Under the pieces are notes generated by a model. It saw only the letters and a list, made by a program, of their open reading frames with translations, did not search any database and had not been told where the DNA came from. Positions 34,826-45,559 of a DNA stretch of 64,000 nucleotides are shown here, in pieces (positions within the stretch are counted from its first letter, which is position 1; each line of letters begins with the position of its first letter). Made by a program: the position numbers and the translations under genes. The stretch lies in contig NC_079147.1 in the NCBI RefSeq assembly GCF_945859685.1, positions 250,780,572 through 250,844,571 on the forward strand. The letters are read 5' to 3'. Source of the DNA: Eupeodes corollae. Its lineage: Eukaryota > Arthropoda > Insecta > Diptera > Syrphidae.

Positions 34826-36195
34826 AAGGTGGCGCTACAATCCTGTGTGAACTAGAGCTTCACCCAACAAACTTCTCCATCTAGATCGGTCCCTAGTTAG
34901 ATGTCTCTAGTTTCACGCTCCAAATTAAGTGAGGCCACTTTCCACTTGTACGCGGCACCTAATCCTCGGTCTTCCTCTACTGCGTTGCCTTGTGGGTATG
35001 GATTGGAAGACTTTATGGGCCGGAGCATTGGTTTTCATGCGCTCTACGTGAATCAGCAATCTTAGTCGTTGGACTTTTACCCTTCTGGCTAAGTCTTCGT
35101 TGCTATACAACCCGGCCCATCTTCTCCTTCGATTCACTTCTATGCATACGGGATCGTAAATCATACAAAGAACTTTTCTTTCAAAACGATTCAAAATCCT
35201 TCCATCCGCTTTTGTCATTGTCCATGCTTCTGCACCGTAAAGCAGGACGGGGATGATAAGGGTCTTCAATAGCAACACTTTGGTCCCTCGATAGAGGACT
35301 TTACCACTCAATTGCTATCTTAGCCCAAAGAAACAGCGGTTAGCAAGAGTATTCTGCGTTTGATTCAGCGCTGGTATTGTTTTCTGCGTTTACAGCGCAG
35401 CGTAGGTAGACGAAGTCCTTGACTACCTCAAAGTTACTTCTGTCGATGGTGAAGTTTTGACTGAGACGTTGGTGTTGTAAGTCCTTTCTTGATGACAGCA
35501 TGTACTTTGTTCGGCCCTCATTAACAACATGGACAGACTTTTGAAAGATAGTGCCTCTAGTGTTGACGTGTGAGCTCAGCTTTTTTCTCTCAAGTACAAT
35601 GTTAAAAAACGCATGACAGTGCATCACCTTGTCTAAAACCTATTTGACATCGAAAGGTTCTGTTAAGTTGTTTCCAAACTTCATGAAGCATCGTGAATAT
35701 TCCATGGTCATACTGCACAAACGGACGAGTTTGGCAGGGATAGCAAAAGTAAACATGGCTCTATACAGCTCGTTCATGTAGATGCTGGCATATACGGCCT
35801 TGAAATCGATGAAAAGACGGTGGGTGTCGATTTAATGTTCTTAAGGATTTTTTGCAAGATCTGCGGTCTAAAACCACACTGGTAAAGACCTATCACATAT
35901 TACGGAAGAGAAGATATTGTGAGCGATGTTAAGTAGACTGAAGTGCCGAGCTCTTCCAGCTGCTTTGAAGAGCTCGGTATTCAAACCATCTGCTCCAGGC
36001 GTTTTTGTTAGACTTCAGCTAAAGTATGGCAATCTTGACTTCGTCGTCTAAGTCGGGAAAACGGGATCATTGTTTTCCATCTTCGTTGCTGAATGGATCT
36101 GCCTAACAGCAGAATTCGGTTCTGTTCGCTGAATTGGTCCTTCCATATCCTCAGCATTGACAGCAGGGGTTCCACTTTGATGTTTCCACTTTTGA
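34826..36195 (-). pseudogene. RTE copy 3 (diverged subfamily), RT region and 3' end
   Basis: On the minus strand the order is SMLRIWKDQFSEQN, a degraded fingers region, YQCGF-type and DFKA-type remnants with deletions, FFNIVLERKKL, VNTRGTIFQKSV, VVNEGRTKYMLSSRKD, NFEVVKDFVYLRCAVNAENN, LIIPVLLYGAEAWTMTKADG, FERKVLCMIYDPVCIEVNR, RRVKVQRLRLLIHVERM and QRSRGRPRIR. The YADD block is deleted and there are many frame breaks. The 3' end ATTGTAGCGCCACCTT matches RTE copy 1 and the SINE. The endonuclease domain is missing, so it is 5' truncated. Confidence 0.85.
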
Positions 36196-36199
36196 ATCT

Positions 36200-38757
36200 C
36201 AATTATTTTATTTAGCCATTAGTTATTTGATACTTTCCGAATGATTCGGTTCAGAGTAAAAATACATACATTTTTTTATAGAAACATTTCAAATTCTTGA
36301 TCACGGATCCGGATATTATATCCGAGTATCCGATTACTTGAATAACCAATAACTTATTTAAATTCTTTGTTCAGCACTTTCTGCATTTAATCATGATTAA
36401 GAAAACTTAAAGTGTGAAATTCTTCTTGTGCATCTCAAATCAAATGGGTTTTGTGGCTCGAACTGGAGCTTCTTATACGACGAACGAGGAGTTTTTATTA
36501 TTTTTCTTTGCGCTTTCTTATTGTTTCACTTTGGTGTTTGGCAAACAACCTCTTATGCAATCATTGAAGCGAGAAAAACTCCTCTTTCTGCATATAGAGC
36601 TTTGAAAACCTGGCAAAAATATTGAAATACAAATACGGGACGGGTGAAGCCTCCATACACAACACAAACACAAACACACACCCAGGCCATAGGACAAATA
36701 AAAACTTAGAGCAGAAACAGAAAAAAGAAAACATTTTCAGGGAAGTTCTGTTGAGTGCATACAAATGGCTTCCTTAAAACCGGATACACCAAGGAAATGG
36801 AGAAAATGAAGAAAATCTTAGTTTCACTTGCACAAAACATCATAAAGTATGAAGAAAATTGTACTTCAGTCTATACTATACTATAAAAGGGGGGATGCAT
36901 GGCCATCATAGACGGGATCGTGACTGAGTGGTAAGAGGGGGGAGTGATGGAGAACGGTTGAGGAAATGTTGTAAAACAATAGAAGGTTGTTTTTTCTTTC
37001 TGACGAGAGCAGCGCTCATAAAGAGTATAGCTACGTGTTAGAAATATTTGAAACAAATTGCATAGGATGTCTAGTCAAGCCTGATGACCATTTTTGGCTT
37101 CGAGCTTCTGCATACCCAAAAATACATCATCAGCAACTAGAACCCGCCCAACGAACCGTATATGTTCCAAATTTCATTCCTTGGAATAATTTTGGGTATA
37201 TTTCCTCAAATTAATCAAACGGATATAGACGAACATAACCTAATCAGTGAATATAGGACACAAAAGTTAAGATATACAATATCTTTTTTTTGTTCGTTGT
37301 GTATCTTTAAAATGCAGATATCCTTTTCCGAACACATCACGCTTGCCAACTTGAATTTTTGTCTAAATTGCTGCTCTACTGTTTCTTTAGTGAGAAAACA
37401 ACAACAACAACAAAAAACATAAAAAGGAGCACATCCTGAATGTAAATGTTACAATTTTTATTTTTTTTTATTTGGCATGAGAATTGTATGTCATTGTAGC
37501 GATATCTTTTGTTCCTGCCAGCCAAGTTGTTATGCTTATGCTTCTGGATGCTTATGGTATTTGTATAAAGCTTCGAGGCGCGCAAATTAATGATTAGCAT
37601 GGCATGGCATACAACAAAAAGGAAAGTCTTTGAGATTGGGTAACAATAGTAAAGTGTACACTGTACAGTGTACAGAAACATGCACAGAGTTGGAGTAAGT
37701 CGAGATGCATAGTCACAGGGATTTATTATATTGTTCCTTGTTAATGTTTCAATTTTTGTTCGTCCTTATTTTGTTTGGTTTTTTCTTCTTTTTTTCCGTG
37801 AAAGCGTTATGTATTCATTCTTTTGCTTTTTATTTATATTCTTTTTGTATTATTTAACAACATTTTCTCTGTTGCATTGTGTGTAAGGATTTTCTCTCAG
37901 TCTTCATATTTCTCTCTCTCTTTCTCTATTGTTCACTCCTTTGGAAAGTTTTAATTGTTAACAAAACATTGCTGATGTTCAAGGCAATCAGGAGCAAGAG
38001 GATTTTTTTTTGTGCGAACGTGTGGGAGATATGAAAGTTTTATTGCGAAATAAAGGGGAGTTTTTTTCAATTCTTGTTTTGTCGAGGATATGAAAAGGAT
38101 AATATTACTTTAAAAGTTAATAAATTCCATAGAAAAAGAGGACTGAAGAGCTATTGAAAAAGAGAATATGGAAGTTAAATAGATAAAAATGTATATTATT
38201 TCATTAGTAAGTCTCCCTTTTTTAGGTCTCACACTGAACCAATTGTTACAAATAAGGTGCTTATAGAAAAAGAATTTTCTGAGCACAATACGTTTTCTAT
38301 ATTTATCAAATATACATTTATAATTTGTTGAAAAGTTAAGCTTGTTATAATAATAAAACATGAAATACTGGGATATAATATATCAAAAGAAATGGTTTGT
38401 GAATTTAAAATGCACAAACCATTTCTATCAATAAGTAAGTTTTCGGTATTTAATATTTTTGGGATGAGTTACTTAAGTTTTAGAATGCTAAGCCAAGCGA
38501 TAGAGCACGCGGATTGTTCTCTTGGGTGATTGTAACGCAGCGCATCTTAGCCAAAATCTCATGGACACCTCTTTACGGAAACTAATCCAAAGAAAAATGT
38601 AACACTGGTAATCGCAAATTAATGATTTCTATCTTTCCTTTTTGGGTCTAAGTAAGACGTCGATTCAAATTATCTTCGAAAGTTTCGTTTATGTACACGA
38701 AGATGTAGCCAATATTATTTTAAATGTTCTTTAAAACTCCACAACGTGAGTTTTTTA
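36200..38757. other. noncoding stretch
   Basis: No gene or element recognised. CA- and AAC-rich patches occur at 36660-36690 and 37398-37412. Confidence 0.4.
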
Positions 38758-39746
38758 TTAACTTCCCATAGAAAGTTATTGTAATGGGTTCGATTTTTCA
38801 AATTGAAAATTTTGACATTTCTCGACGTTTCAATGTACCTAGAGTCGAAATAAAAGATTTTTCGAAAGATGTCTGTGCGTGCGTGTGTACGTACGTTCGT
38901 ACGTCCGTACGTTCGCTACGTTTTTTTCGTCGTCCATAGCTCAAGAACCAGAAGAGATATCAATTTCGAATTTTGTTATACAGATTATAAGGCAGAAAGA
39001 TGCAGAAAGGGCTCTCAAGAAAATTGCGTTGGTTGTTTTTTCACCATAGCAGTTTGAAAAAAAGGTGAAAATTTTGGTTAACCCTAAATATCTTACGAAC
39101 CAATGACGTTAGAGACTTGAATTAAATTTTATATAATAAACTGTAACGTGATACCAAACAAATATATTTTTTTGGAAAAATTCCATTTAACGGTTTTTTT
39201 ATAAATACAAAAAATTTGTCACCTCCAAAATTTTAAGACTTAAATATGATTTCATCTCCAAAACAATTTTGTGCAACGAAAAATAATGTTTTTAACATCT
39301 GATAAAATTTTGAGAAAAATCGAATTGACAATTTTTTTATAAAAAATAAAAATCTAAAAAAACATTACTCAAAGTTGGTAAAAATTGATTTTCGACTCAA
39401 ACATCTTTTCAAAAATTTGCGATAATAGCTTCTAACTAATTTTTACTTATAAGAAATATTGTTTTTAACATTAGAACAAATTTAAAAAAAGTAGAATTGA
39501 TAGTTTTTTTTACAAAAGATAAAATCAAAAAAAAATGTATAAAAGTTTGGTAAAAATTTATTTTCGACTAAAATATCTTTATATAAAAATCCAACAGTCC
39601 GTTTTTTCATAAAAAACTAAAATTTACAAAAAATAGTACGCAAATTTAGTAAAAATTGATACGAGTACATATAGACAAACTTTTAAACAAGACAAATCGA
39701 CAGACGGGATGGGAAGTTATCAGTGTGGGTCGCATGCCAGCCTCTT
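38758..39746 (+). repeat. Rep-A copy, forward, with both ends
   Basis: It begins TTAACTTCCCATAGAAAGTT and continues GACATTTCTCGACGTTTC, the GTGTACGTACGTTCGTACGT microsatellite, ACCCTAAATATCTTACGAAC, three or so tandem internal units, then GACGGGATGGGAAGTTATC, GTGGGTCGCATGCCAGCCTC and seven Ts. T-rich ATTTTTT-type sequence sits on both sides, so any target duplication is ambiguous. It lies immediately upstream of the DUF7869 gene remnant. Confidence 0.8.
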
Positions 39747-39759
39747 TTTTTATATACCG

Positions 39760-40336
39760 AGATATTTGTTCCAGTTGTGGCTAATGAAACAGCTACAACC
39801 AGTGTCAATGCCTTGACAGATCCAATCATCACAGATTTGAAATCTACATTCGCCACGGATATGATGTCATATGAATCATTTGACGAAGATGATGATGATA
39901 GCGTTAAAGATCCAGACGTTCTTTTGCCAGAAAAATCACCACAAAGAAGTTTCTTTTCTTTTTAATAATTTAAATTTTTTAATTTAACCTAATTAGAACA
40001 AAATTTAATTTCAAAAGATCATATCCCAGACAATAGTAATTTAAGCCCTGAGCATGTATTAACAAAAGAATCAAGAAAGGGAAGACGTCAAAAACGAAAT
40101 TTAGGTCAGAAATACGTTACTAGGACTGGAAAAAACGTTCCTCTAAAAAGGATGAGACTGTTGACAGATTGCAAAAGAAAATGTGTGCATAAAATTTCAC
40201 CATCAGAACAAAAAATGATTTTTAAACAATATTGGAGTCTGGGCAACTTTGATCTTAAGTTGGCGTTTACGTCTGGACTGATTTCAATCGGAGAAAAAAA
40301 CAATCCGTTGAAAGAAGAGCGGCAAACCTCGAAATC
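39760..40336 (+). pseudogene. DUF7869-family transposase-like gene, 5' exons
   Basis: Two coding blocks are visible. The first (39760-39965) reads VANETATTSVNALTDPIITD and an acidic stretch FDEDDDDSVKDPDVLLPEK. The second, open from about 39996, reads SRKGRRQKRNLGQKYVTRTG, KNVPLKRMRLLTDCKRKCVH, KISPSEQKMIFKQYWSLGN and ends EERQTSKS. The second block is the conserved basic/Cys N-terminal region that precedes the DUF7869 domain in insect proteins of this family. A probable intron with stops separates the blocks. A consensus splice donor follows at 40337. No certain start codon was found. The rest of the gene is at 44391-45038 and 50846-51526. Confidence 0.7.
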
Positions 40337-40342
40337 GTAAGT
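40337..40342 (+). other. probable splice donor of the DUF7869 gene
   Basis: GTAAGT, a perfect insect 5' splice consensus, lies exactly where the conserved coding block stops. Translation through it meets a stop at once. It implies that the source gene had introns. Confidence 0.55.
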
Positions 40343-40454
40343 ATACGTACCTACACATATTTCTTGAATCTGAAAGGCATCTGAACTCAAGTCTGTCAAA
40401 AATTCTTCAAAACCGTTTTGGATGAAACTGACCGCTTTTTGAAAACAGTTATTG

Positions 40455-41531
40455 CAAAAAAAAAAGAGGCTGGGATGCGACCCACATTGATAACTTCCCA
40501 TCCCGTCTGTCGATTTGTCTTGCTTAAAAGTTTGTCTATACGTATTTTTACCAAATTTGCGCACTATTTTTTGTAGATTTAATTTTTATGAAAAAAACGG
40601 ACAGTTGGATTTTTATATAAAAATTACTGAATATTGAAAACAATATTTTCTCTGAAATAAAATAAGTTTGAATCTAAAATTTTTAATTTTTGAAAAGCTA
40701 AATAGCCGAAAGTAAATGTTTACCAAGTTTTAGTAGGTATTGTTTTTTTTAGAGTTTTATTTTTTGTAAAAAAACTGTCCATTCGAATTTTTTTAAAATG
40801 TTACCAAATGTTGAAAACAATATTTCTTATAAAATAAAATTAGTTTGAAGCCAATATTTAAAATTTTTGAAGAGATATTTGAGTCGAAAATCATTTTTTT
40901 ATCAACTTTCGTTAATTTTTTTTCGGTTTTCAATTTTTTGTAAAAAAAACTGACAATTCGATTTTTTTCAAAATTTTACTGAATGTTAACAACAATATTT
41001 CTTATAAGAAAAAAATAGTAAGGAGCTATTATCTCAAAATTTTTAAAAGATATTTGAGTCGAAAATCATTTTTCACCAACTTTTGTTAATTTTTTTTCGG
41101 TTTTTATTTTTTTGTACAAAAACTGTCAATTCGATTTTTTTCAAAATTTTACTGAATGTTGACAACAAGATTTTTTGAAATATAAAATTAAATTAAAGCC
41201 AATATTTCAGAGTTTTGAAAAGATATTTGAGTCGAAAATAAATTTTTAACAACTTTTATACATTTGTTTTTAGGCTTTTATTTTTTGTAAAAAAACTTCT
41301 CAAAATTTTATCAGATGTCAAAAACATTATTCTTCGTTGCACAAAATTGTTTTAGAGATGAAATCATATTTCAGTCGCAAGATTTTGGAGGTGACAAATT
41401 TTTTTTTATTGATTTTTTTTCAAAAAATATACCTGTTTGGTATCACGTTACAATATATTATATAAAATTTAATTCAAGTCTCTAGCGTTTTTGGTTCGTA
41501 AGATATTTAGGGTTAACCAAAATTTTCACCT
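40455..41531 (-). repeat. Rep-A copy, reverse, first part (split)
   Basis: It starts with an A run, GAGGCTGGGATGCGACCCAC and TAACTTCCCATCCCGTCTGT, then five or so tandem units with GATATTTGAGTCGAAAATCA, then GGTATCACGTTACAATATAT and GGGTTAACCAAAATTTTCAC, and stops in a T run at 41531. The missing outer end is found at 44165-44386, continuing from the same point, so this looks like one copy split by an insertion. It is located in the intron of the DUF7869 gene. Confidence 0.75.
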
Positions 41532-44164
41532 TTTTACTTGCGACATATAGGAACTACATAATGTATATGGCAAGTTTTGCATTCGTGCAAATTTTCGAAC
41601 TCGAGATTTTAATCAAACATGATATTACGATGGTAGAGAAGTCGAAAAAAGTGGGTCCCGCGATTCCGTCCGGTCAGTTTTGTCTGTCTGTCCACGCTCT
41701 TACAGCCTTAACCGTTGGGTCGATTGAGTTCAAATTTGGAAGTTAAAATTTTGAGCAGATTCGCGTTAGGCGTTTTTTTCATTTTTTTTTAAGATCAAAA
41801 CTAACACTGGCCCCCATACAATTTTTTTGGTCAAAAAACGATAATTGGAATTTTCTCAAAAACAAACCGATGGATTTTTTTTTAATTTTCTCTAAAATGT
41901 TATTTTTTAACTAAGCTTCTTTTTATAAGAAAAACATATTTTTGTATTGCTCAGGAAAGGTACCGCTCATACAACCGTTATTTTGTTTTTTAATTTTCTC
42001 AGCAACTTATGAACTGATTTCAATAAAAATTTTGTATTAAGCTCTAATTTTTATGTATAAGCTCTAATGTTGCCTCAACAATATTTGATTAACAAAAGTG
42101 CAATTTTGTATTGTTTGGATTTTTAAAAAAATATTTAATTTTAAGACGTATATTTACAATCACTAAACAACTGCATTAGTAGTACCCGTGGCATGATGGT
42201 TAGTGCGTTGGACTGTCATGCAAGGGGTCTTGGGTTCAATCCCTGCCTGTGCCACCTTAATTTAAAAAAAAAAAAAATTAATTTTCGCGGGTACTACCTC
42301 TTGCGAGGAACTGACAATTCCTTCAAGAGTAATTCTTGTCATGAAAAAGTACTTTCTCAAACTAGCCGTTCGGATTCGGCATAAAATTGTAGGTCCCCTC
42401 CATTCCTGACAACATTACTCGCACACAGGAATGGTTGAGAGTTGTAAGTCACTAGGCCCTGGTTCACAACGGACTGTTGCGCCACCCCATTTGATTTTGA
42501 TTTTGAAACAACTGCATTCCAAAAATATTCTTAGAACAAAATTGGAAAATTTTATATATAAAAAATTAATTTAAAAAAAAACCGCTCTAACGATTTTCAA
42601 AATAAAAATTTGAAAAATCAACTGTTTTTTTATTTATAAAATGGCATTTAAATTTTTGAAGACAAACTTATTTTTCAGGTAAAATTTTGAATTAAAATTT
42701 TTTTTTTAATTATTTTAACTGTGCATGAGCCCGAAAGAGCGCATTATTTTGACAAAATTGTAATTACATTCCTGTCTTTCATCCAAATTAATGCATTTGG
42801 TACACATTTATATGATATATTTAATCAACAATCTATTTTAAAGAGTCTATAAAGAAGGATTATCTTGGTAACTTTGTATATGTAATTTTAAAATATTATT
42901 CTTTACGAATAAGGTTGTTTCACACATGATATACTGGCCTTCGCCTATATAAAAGAATAAATACTTAGTATCTACAAGTTAAAGAAATTGGCCAGAAAAA
43001 GTATATGTATTTTCTATTACAATCACTTTTTTAACGCATACACATTATACCTATTTATAAAAGTATTACGTACGACTTCTACTGCTTACGTGTCACTTCT
43101 TAACTAAAATCCACAACGCACAAGAGCCTGACTGTAAACAACACATGAACACCAATTTCTTGAACTTGTTCGTATGCTTGTTTTTTAAAACTTTAGTGAA
43201 AAAATAGACTGAACGTAATAACTCCATGTTTGCGCTGAAAACTTAAGAAGGAATGTAGTATGTACCTTATAGCCACCAATAACATTCCTTCATTATCATC
43301 AAAAACATGTCCTTATCTATCTATCTGCATAAAGCTAAGCACACCAATGAACTGTTCTTTATTCGTTTTAGACGTCTACCTGCTACCTAACTACACAATC
43401 AATAAGCGATCGCTTAACAATTTAAACATTTATGGTCTGCCTCTTTCTTATCTTATTTATTTTGCATCCTGGTTCTTCTAATATGAAATTACAATAAAGC
43501 TATCTAAAGGAAAAAAGCTTAAAAGGAACAAGGTGAATCTATATGAATCGCATTGTAGCTTTATAAATAATAGAAACCATTTTTCATAAACAAAGATCGT
43601 ACCCAAGTAAAAGCAGACTTATGAATCTAAATAAAAACAAATATCGGTAAAAGATCCTAAACAGCTGACGTAAGCATGCAAAAGTTTGTTTCATCCCCTT
43701 ATTAGATACAATATTACGCCATTTTGTTTGTTATATAAAGTGCATTGATATAAATAAAATAAAAACAAATTTATCAACCTTCATATGGAAGCTCCTTATG
43801 TAAAAATATATACAAGGATAGACTCAAATAGAATGGAAAGGAAATTGTGTAGACTTTTTGGGTCGAAAATTAATTATCACTGCTGGCTGCTTATGGGAAT
43901 GGAAATAATATTTTTTTCTCTCTCCCTCTGAATTTCTCCACTTTCGATACTAACGCCAACGACTCGGCATCTGGACGCCCTAAAACTTTCTGATCATGAG
44001 AGTACTATTGTTTTCATATAGAAAGATCGCGCGGTTTTTTTGACAAATGAAATCGCATTTATATCTTTGAAGCCAAACTTATTTTACAGGCATATTTCTA
44101 AATCTTATATAAGTACTATTTTAAACACACAGGAGCAAGTTCGTGCTACCCAGTCGTGCATTTT
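41532..44164. mobile_element. Rep-B block inserted in Rep-A
   Basis: The left edge ACTTGCGACATATAGGAACT recurs inverted at 58850-58866, so it is probably the Rep-B terminus. Shared Rep-B blocks follow: GGCAAGTTTTGCATTCGT, ATTTTAATCAAACATGATAT, GTCGAAAAAAGTGGGTC and GGGTCGATTGAGTTCAAAT. From about 41780 to 42720 the sequence is AT-rich with loosely repeated units. 42720-44030 has no visible repeat and may be unique DNA. A SINE sits at 42178-42505. No coding region was recognised. Confidence 0.5.
42178..42505 (+). mobile_element. full-length SINE with perfect target-site duplication
   Basis: The 328-bp unit is flanked by AAACAACTGCATT at 42165-42177 and 42506-42518 (13 of 13). The head is tRNA-like: A-box region TGGCATGATGGTTAGTGC near 42191 and a good box B, GGTTCAATCCC, at 42233-42243. 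An A run, the family body and a 3' end of GGACTGTTGCGCCACC follow, then a short TTTGATTTTGATTTTG tail in place of poly(A). The last 32 nt of the body (42455-42486) match the 3' end of the RTE. The perfect duplication and intact boxes make it the youngest SINE here. The 63-codon frame across the head is accidental. Confidence 0.92.
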
Positions 44165-44386
44165 ATTTTTAAACTGCTATGGTAAAAAAAACCACCCACG
44201 CAATTTTCTTGAGAGCCCTTTCTGCATCTTTCTGCCTTATTATCTGTATAACAAAATTTATTTGAAATCGATATCTCTTCTGATTTTTGAGCTATGGGGA
44301 CCTTGAAACGTCGAGAAATGTCAAAATTTTCAATTTGACAAATCGGACCCATTACAATAACTTCCTATGGGAAGTTAAAAACGATT
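44165..44386 (-). repeat. Rep-A copy, reverse, outer end (split)
   Basis: It starts at AAACTGCTATGGTAAAAAAA, where 41531 left off, and runs through ACCCACGCAATTTTCTTGAG, TCTGTATAACAAAATTTATT, GGACCTTGAAACGTCGAGAA and CAATTTGACAAATCGGACCC to the terminal AACTTCCTATGGGAAGTT hairpin and TAAAAA. The ACGT microsatellite is deleted in this copy. The DUF7869 coding sequence resumes within ten bases. Confidence 0.75.
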
Positions 44387-44390
44387 CCCC

Positions 44391-45038
44391 AGGTACCGTG
44401 GTAATAAAGGACATGTGAGGAAAGGGCGTTCTGCCTAATAAAATCTCAGATGCGAAAAAAATGAAGTCCTGAAACATATTATGAGTATCCCTGCATACGA
44501 CAGTCATTATACTCGAAAATAGTACAGTCAAAAGTATTTTGACACAAATCTTAATCTATCAAAGCTTTACAATCTTTACATAGATATTACTGATAGCCCA
44601 GTTTCTTTAACAAAATATGCAAAGATTTTTCAGACTCTTAATATAAAATTCAAGAAGCCAAAAGCAGATACCTGCACAAAATGTGACTTGTTGGCTATAC
44701 AAAAATCGTCAGTCACAGGAGGTGCCCTTACATCGGTTGAACTGGAGCTAAAGCATGAAGACGCAGATTTTGCATATGAATCGAAAAAAAAGGATATCGA
44801 GTCTGCAAAAAATCACCGAGGTAAGGAAGTTTTTACCTTCGGTCGTCAGCAGTGCCTTCCCACTCCATTTTTACAATCTTCGGTAACTTTTTGTAAACGT
44901 CAGTTAAATACATTTATTTTGACTGTACATGACTGCGTAAAAGGAACTCCCCACTGTTACATGTGGCATGAAGCTGTTGTCAAAAGAGGTGGCAATGAGA
45001 TAGCTTCATGATTATTTGAACATATAAATTCACCTTCT
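44391..45038 (+). pseudogene. DUF7869-family gene, main exon, left half
   Basis: The reading runs YRGNKGHVRKGRSA, then KHIMSIPAYDSHYTRK, YFDTNLNLSKLYNLYIDITD, YAKIFQTLNIKFKKPKADT with CTKCD, KHEDADFAYESKKKDIESA, FTFGRQQCLPTPFLQ, and IAS-stop-LFEHINSPS. The HINSIP...SHYTR and KPKxDTCxKCD motifs are hallmarks of this family, which by family knowledge has an RNase-H-like (transposase) fold. Tandem stops near 44433, stops near 44520 and 45009, and an RTE at 45039 disable it. Confidence 0.85.
45025..45038 (+). repeat. left target-site duplication of RTE copy 1
   Basis: TAAATTCACCTTCT, identical to 50846-50859 (14 of 14). Removing the RTE and one copy restores the DUF7869 reading frame across the junction (NSPS then ALPPDTD). 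Confidence 0.9.
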
Positions 45039-45559
45039 TCTTCTGATGTTCAAATGGTAGACATGTGCATTCAAGAGGACACAAGCGTCCACAGGTTTTT
45101 CTCAAAACCCACCTCTGTCTATCAACTCCTACTCTCACCTCCCCGCGGTGAACATCGGGTGCCTAGTACCTCAACTGGAGATTGGGTTCCAACCCCAGTG
45201 GAAAGTTGTTGGGGGCAGCAAACGAGAGAGGGGGGGAGAGGTGTTTCCACTAAGGCACCTCTCCCTATCCAGGCGGCAGCGGACGAATTCTCGAGATAGA
45301 ATCAACGGTGGCGTCTACAGTTCCAGTAAGGTCGAACTACTTAGTGTGTAACGGTAGTTGGTCCTATCACACCAAAAAGGACGATCTTAAGCCATCCCAA
45401 AGAAACCCAAGGACACAGGAATCCTTGCAGGAATCTATGGGTAGTATGAAAGGTTGTTCAGTTAGCGATGCGCGGTAGGCATGCTTGCGTTATGCACGAA
45501 AAACCAGCTCATCGGTGGGGTGGGATCTTGCGCAGGCTACTGAACTTCCGTACATTTTT

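Noticed and set aside
38869..39057. Short frames repeated at several loci that look like a conserved small protein (VRTFV, FCYTDNKAERC)
   Set aside because: They are translations of the Rep-A microsatellite and its flank. They carry different frame breaks in each copy and show no protein-level conservation.
42185..42257. Possible tRNA gene
   Set aside because: It has A and B boxes but the anticodon and acceptor arms do not pair properly, and it is the head of a repeated 328-bp SINE with a target duplication.
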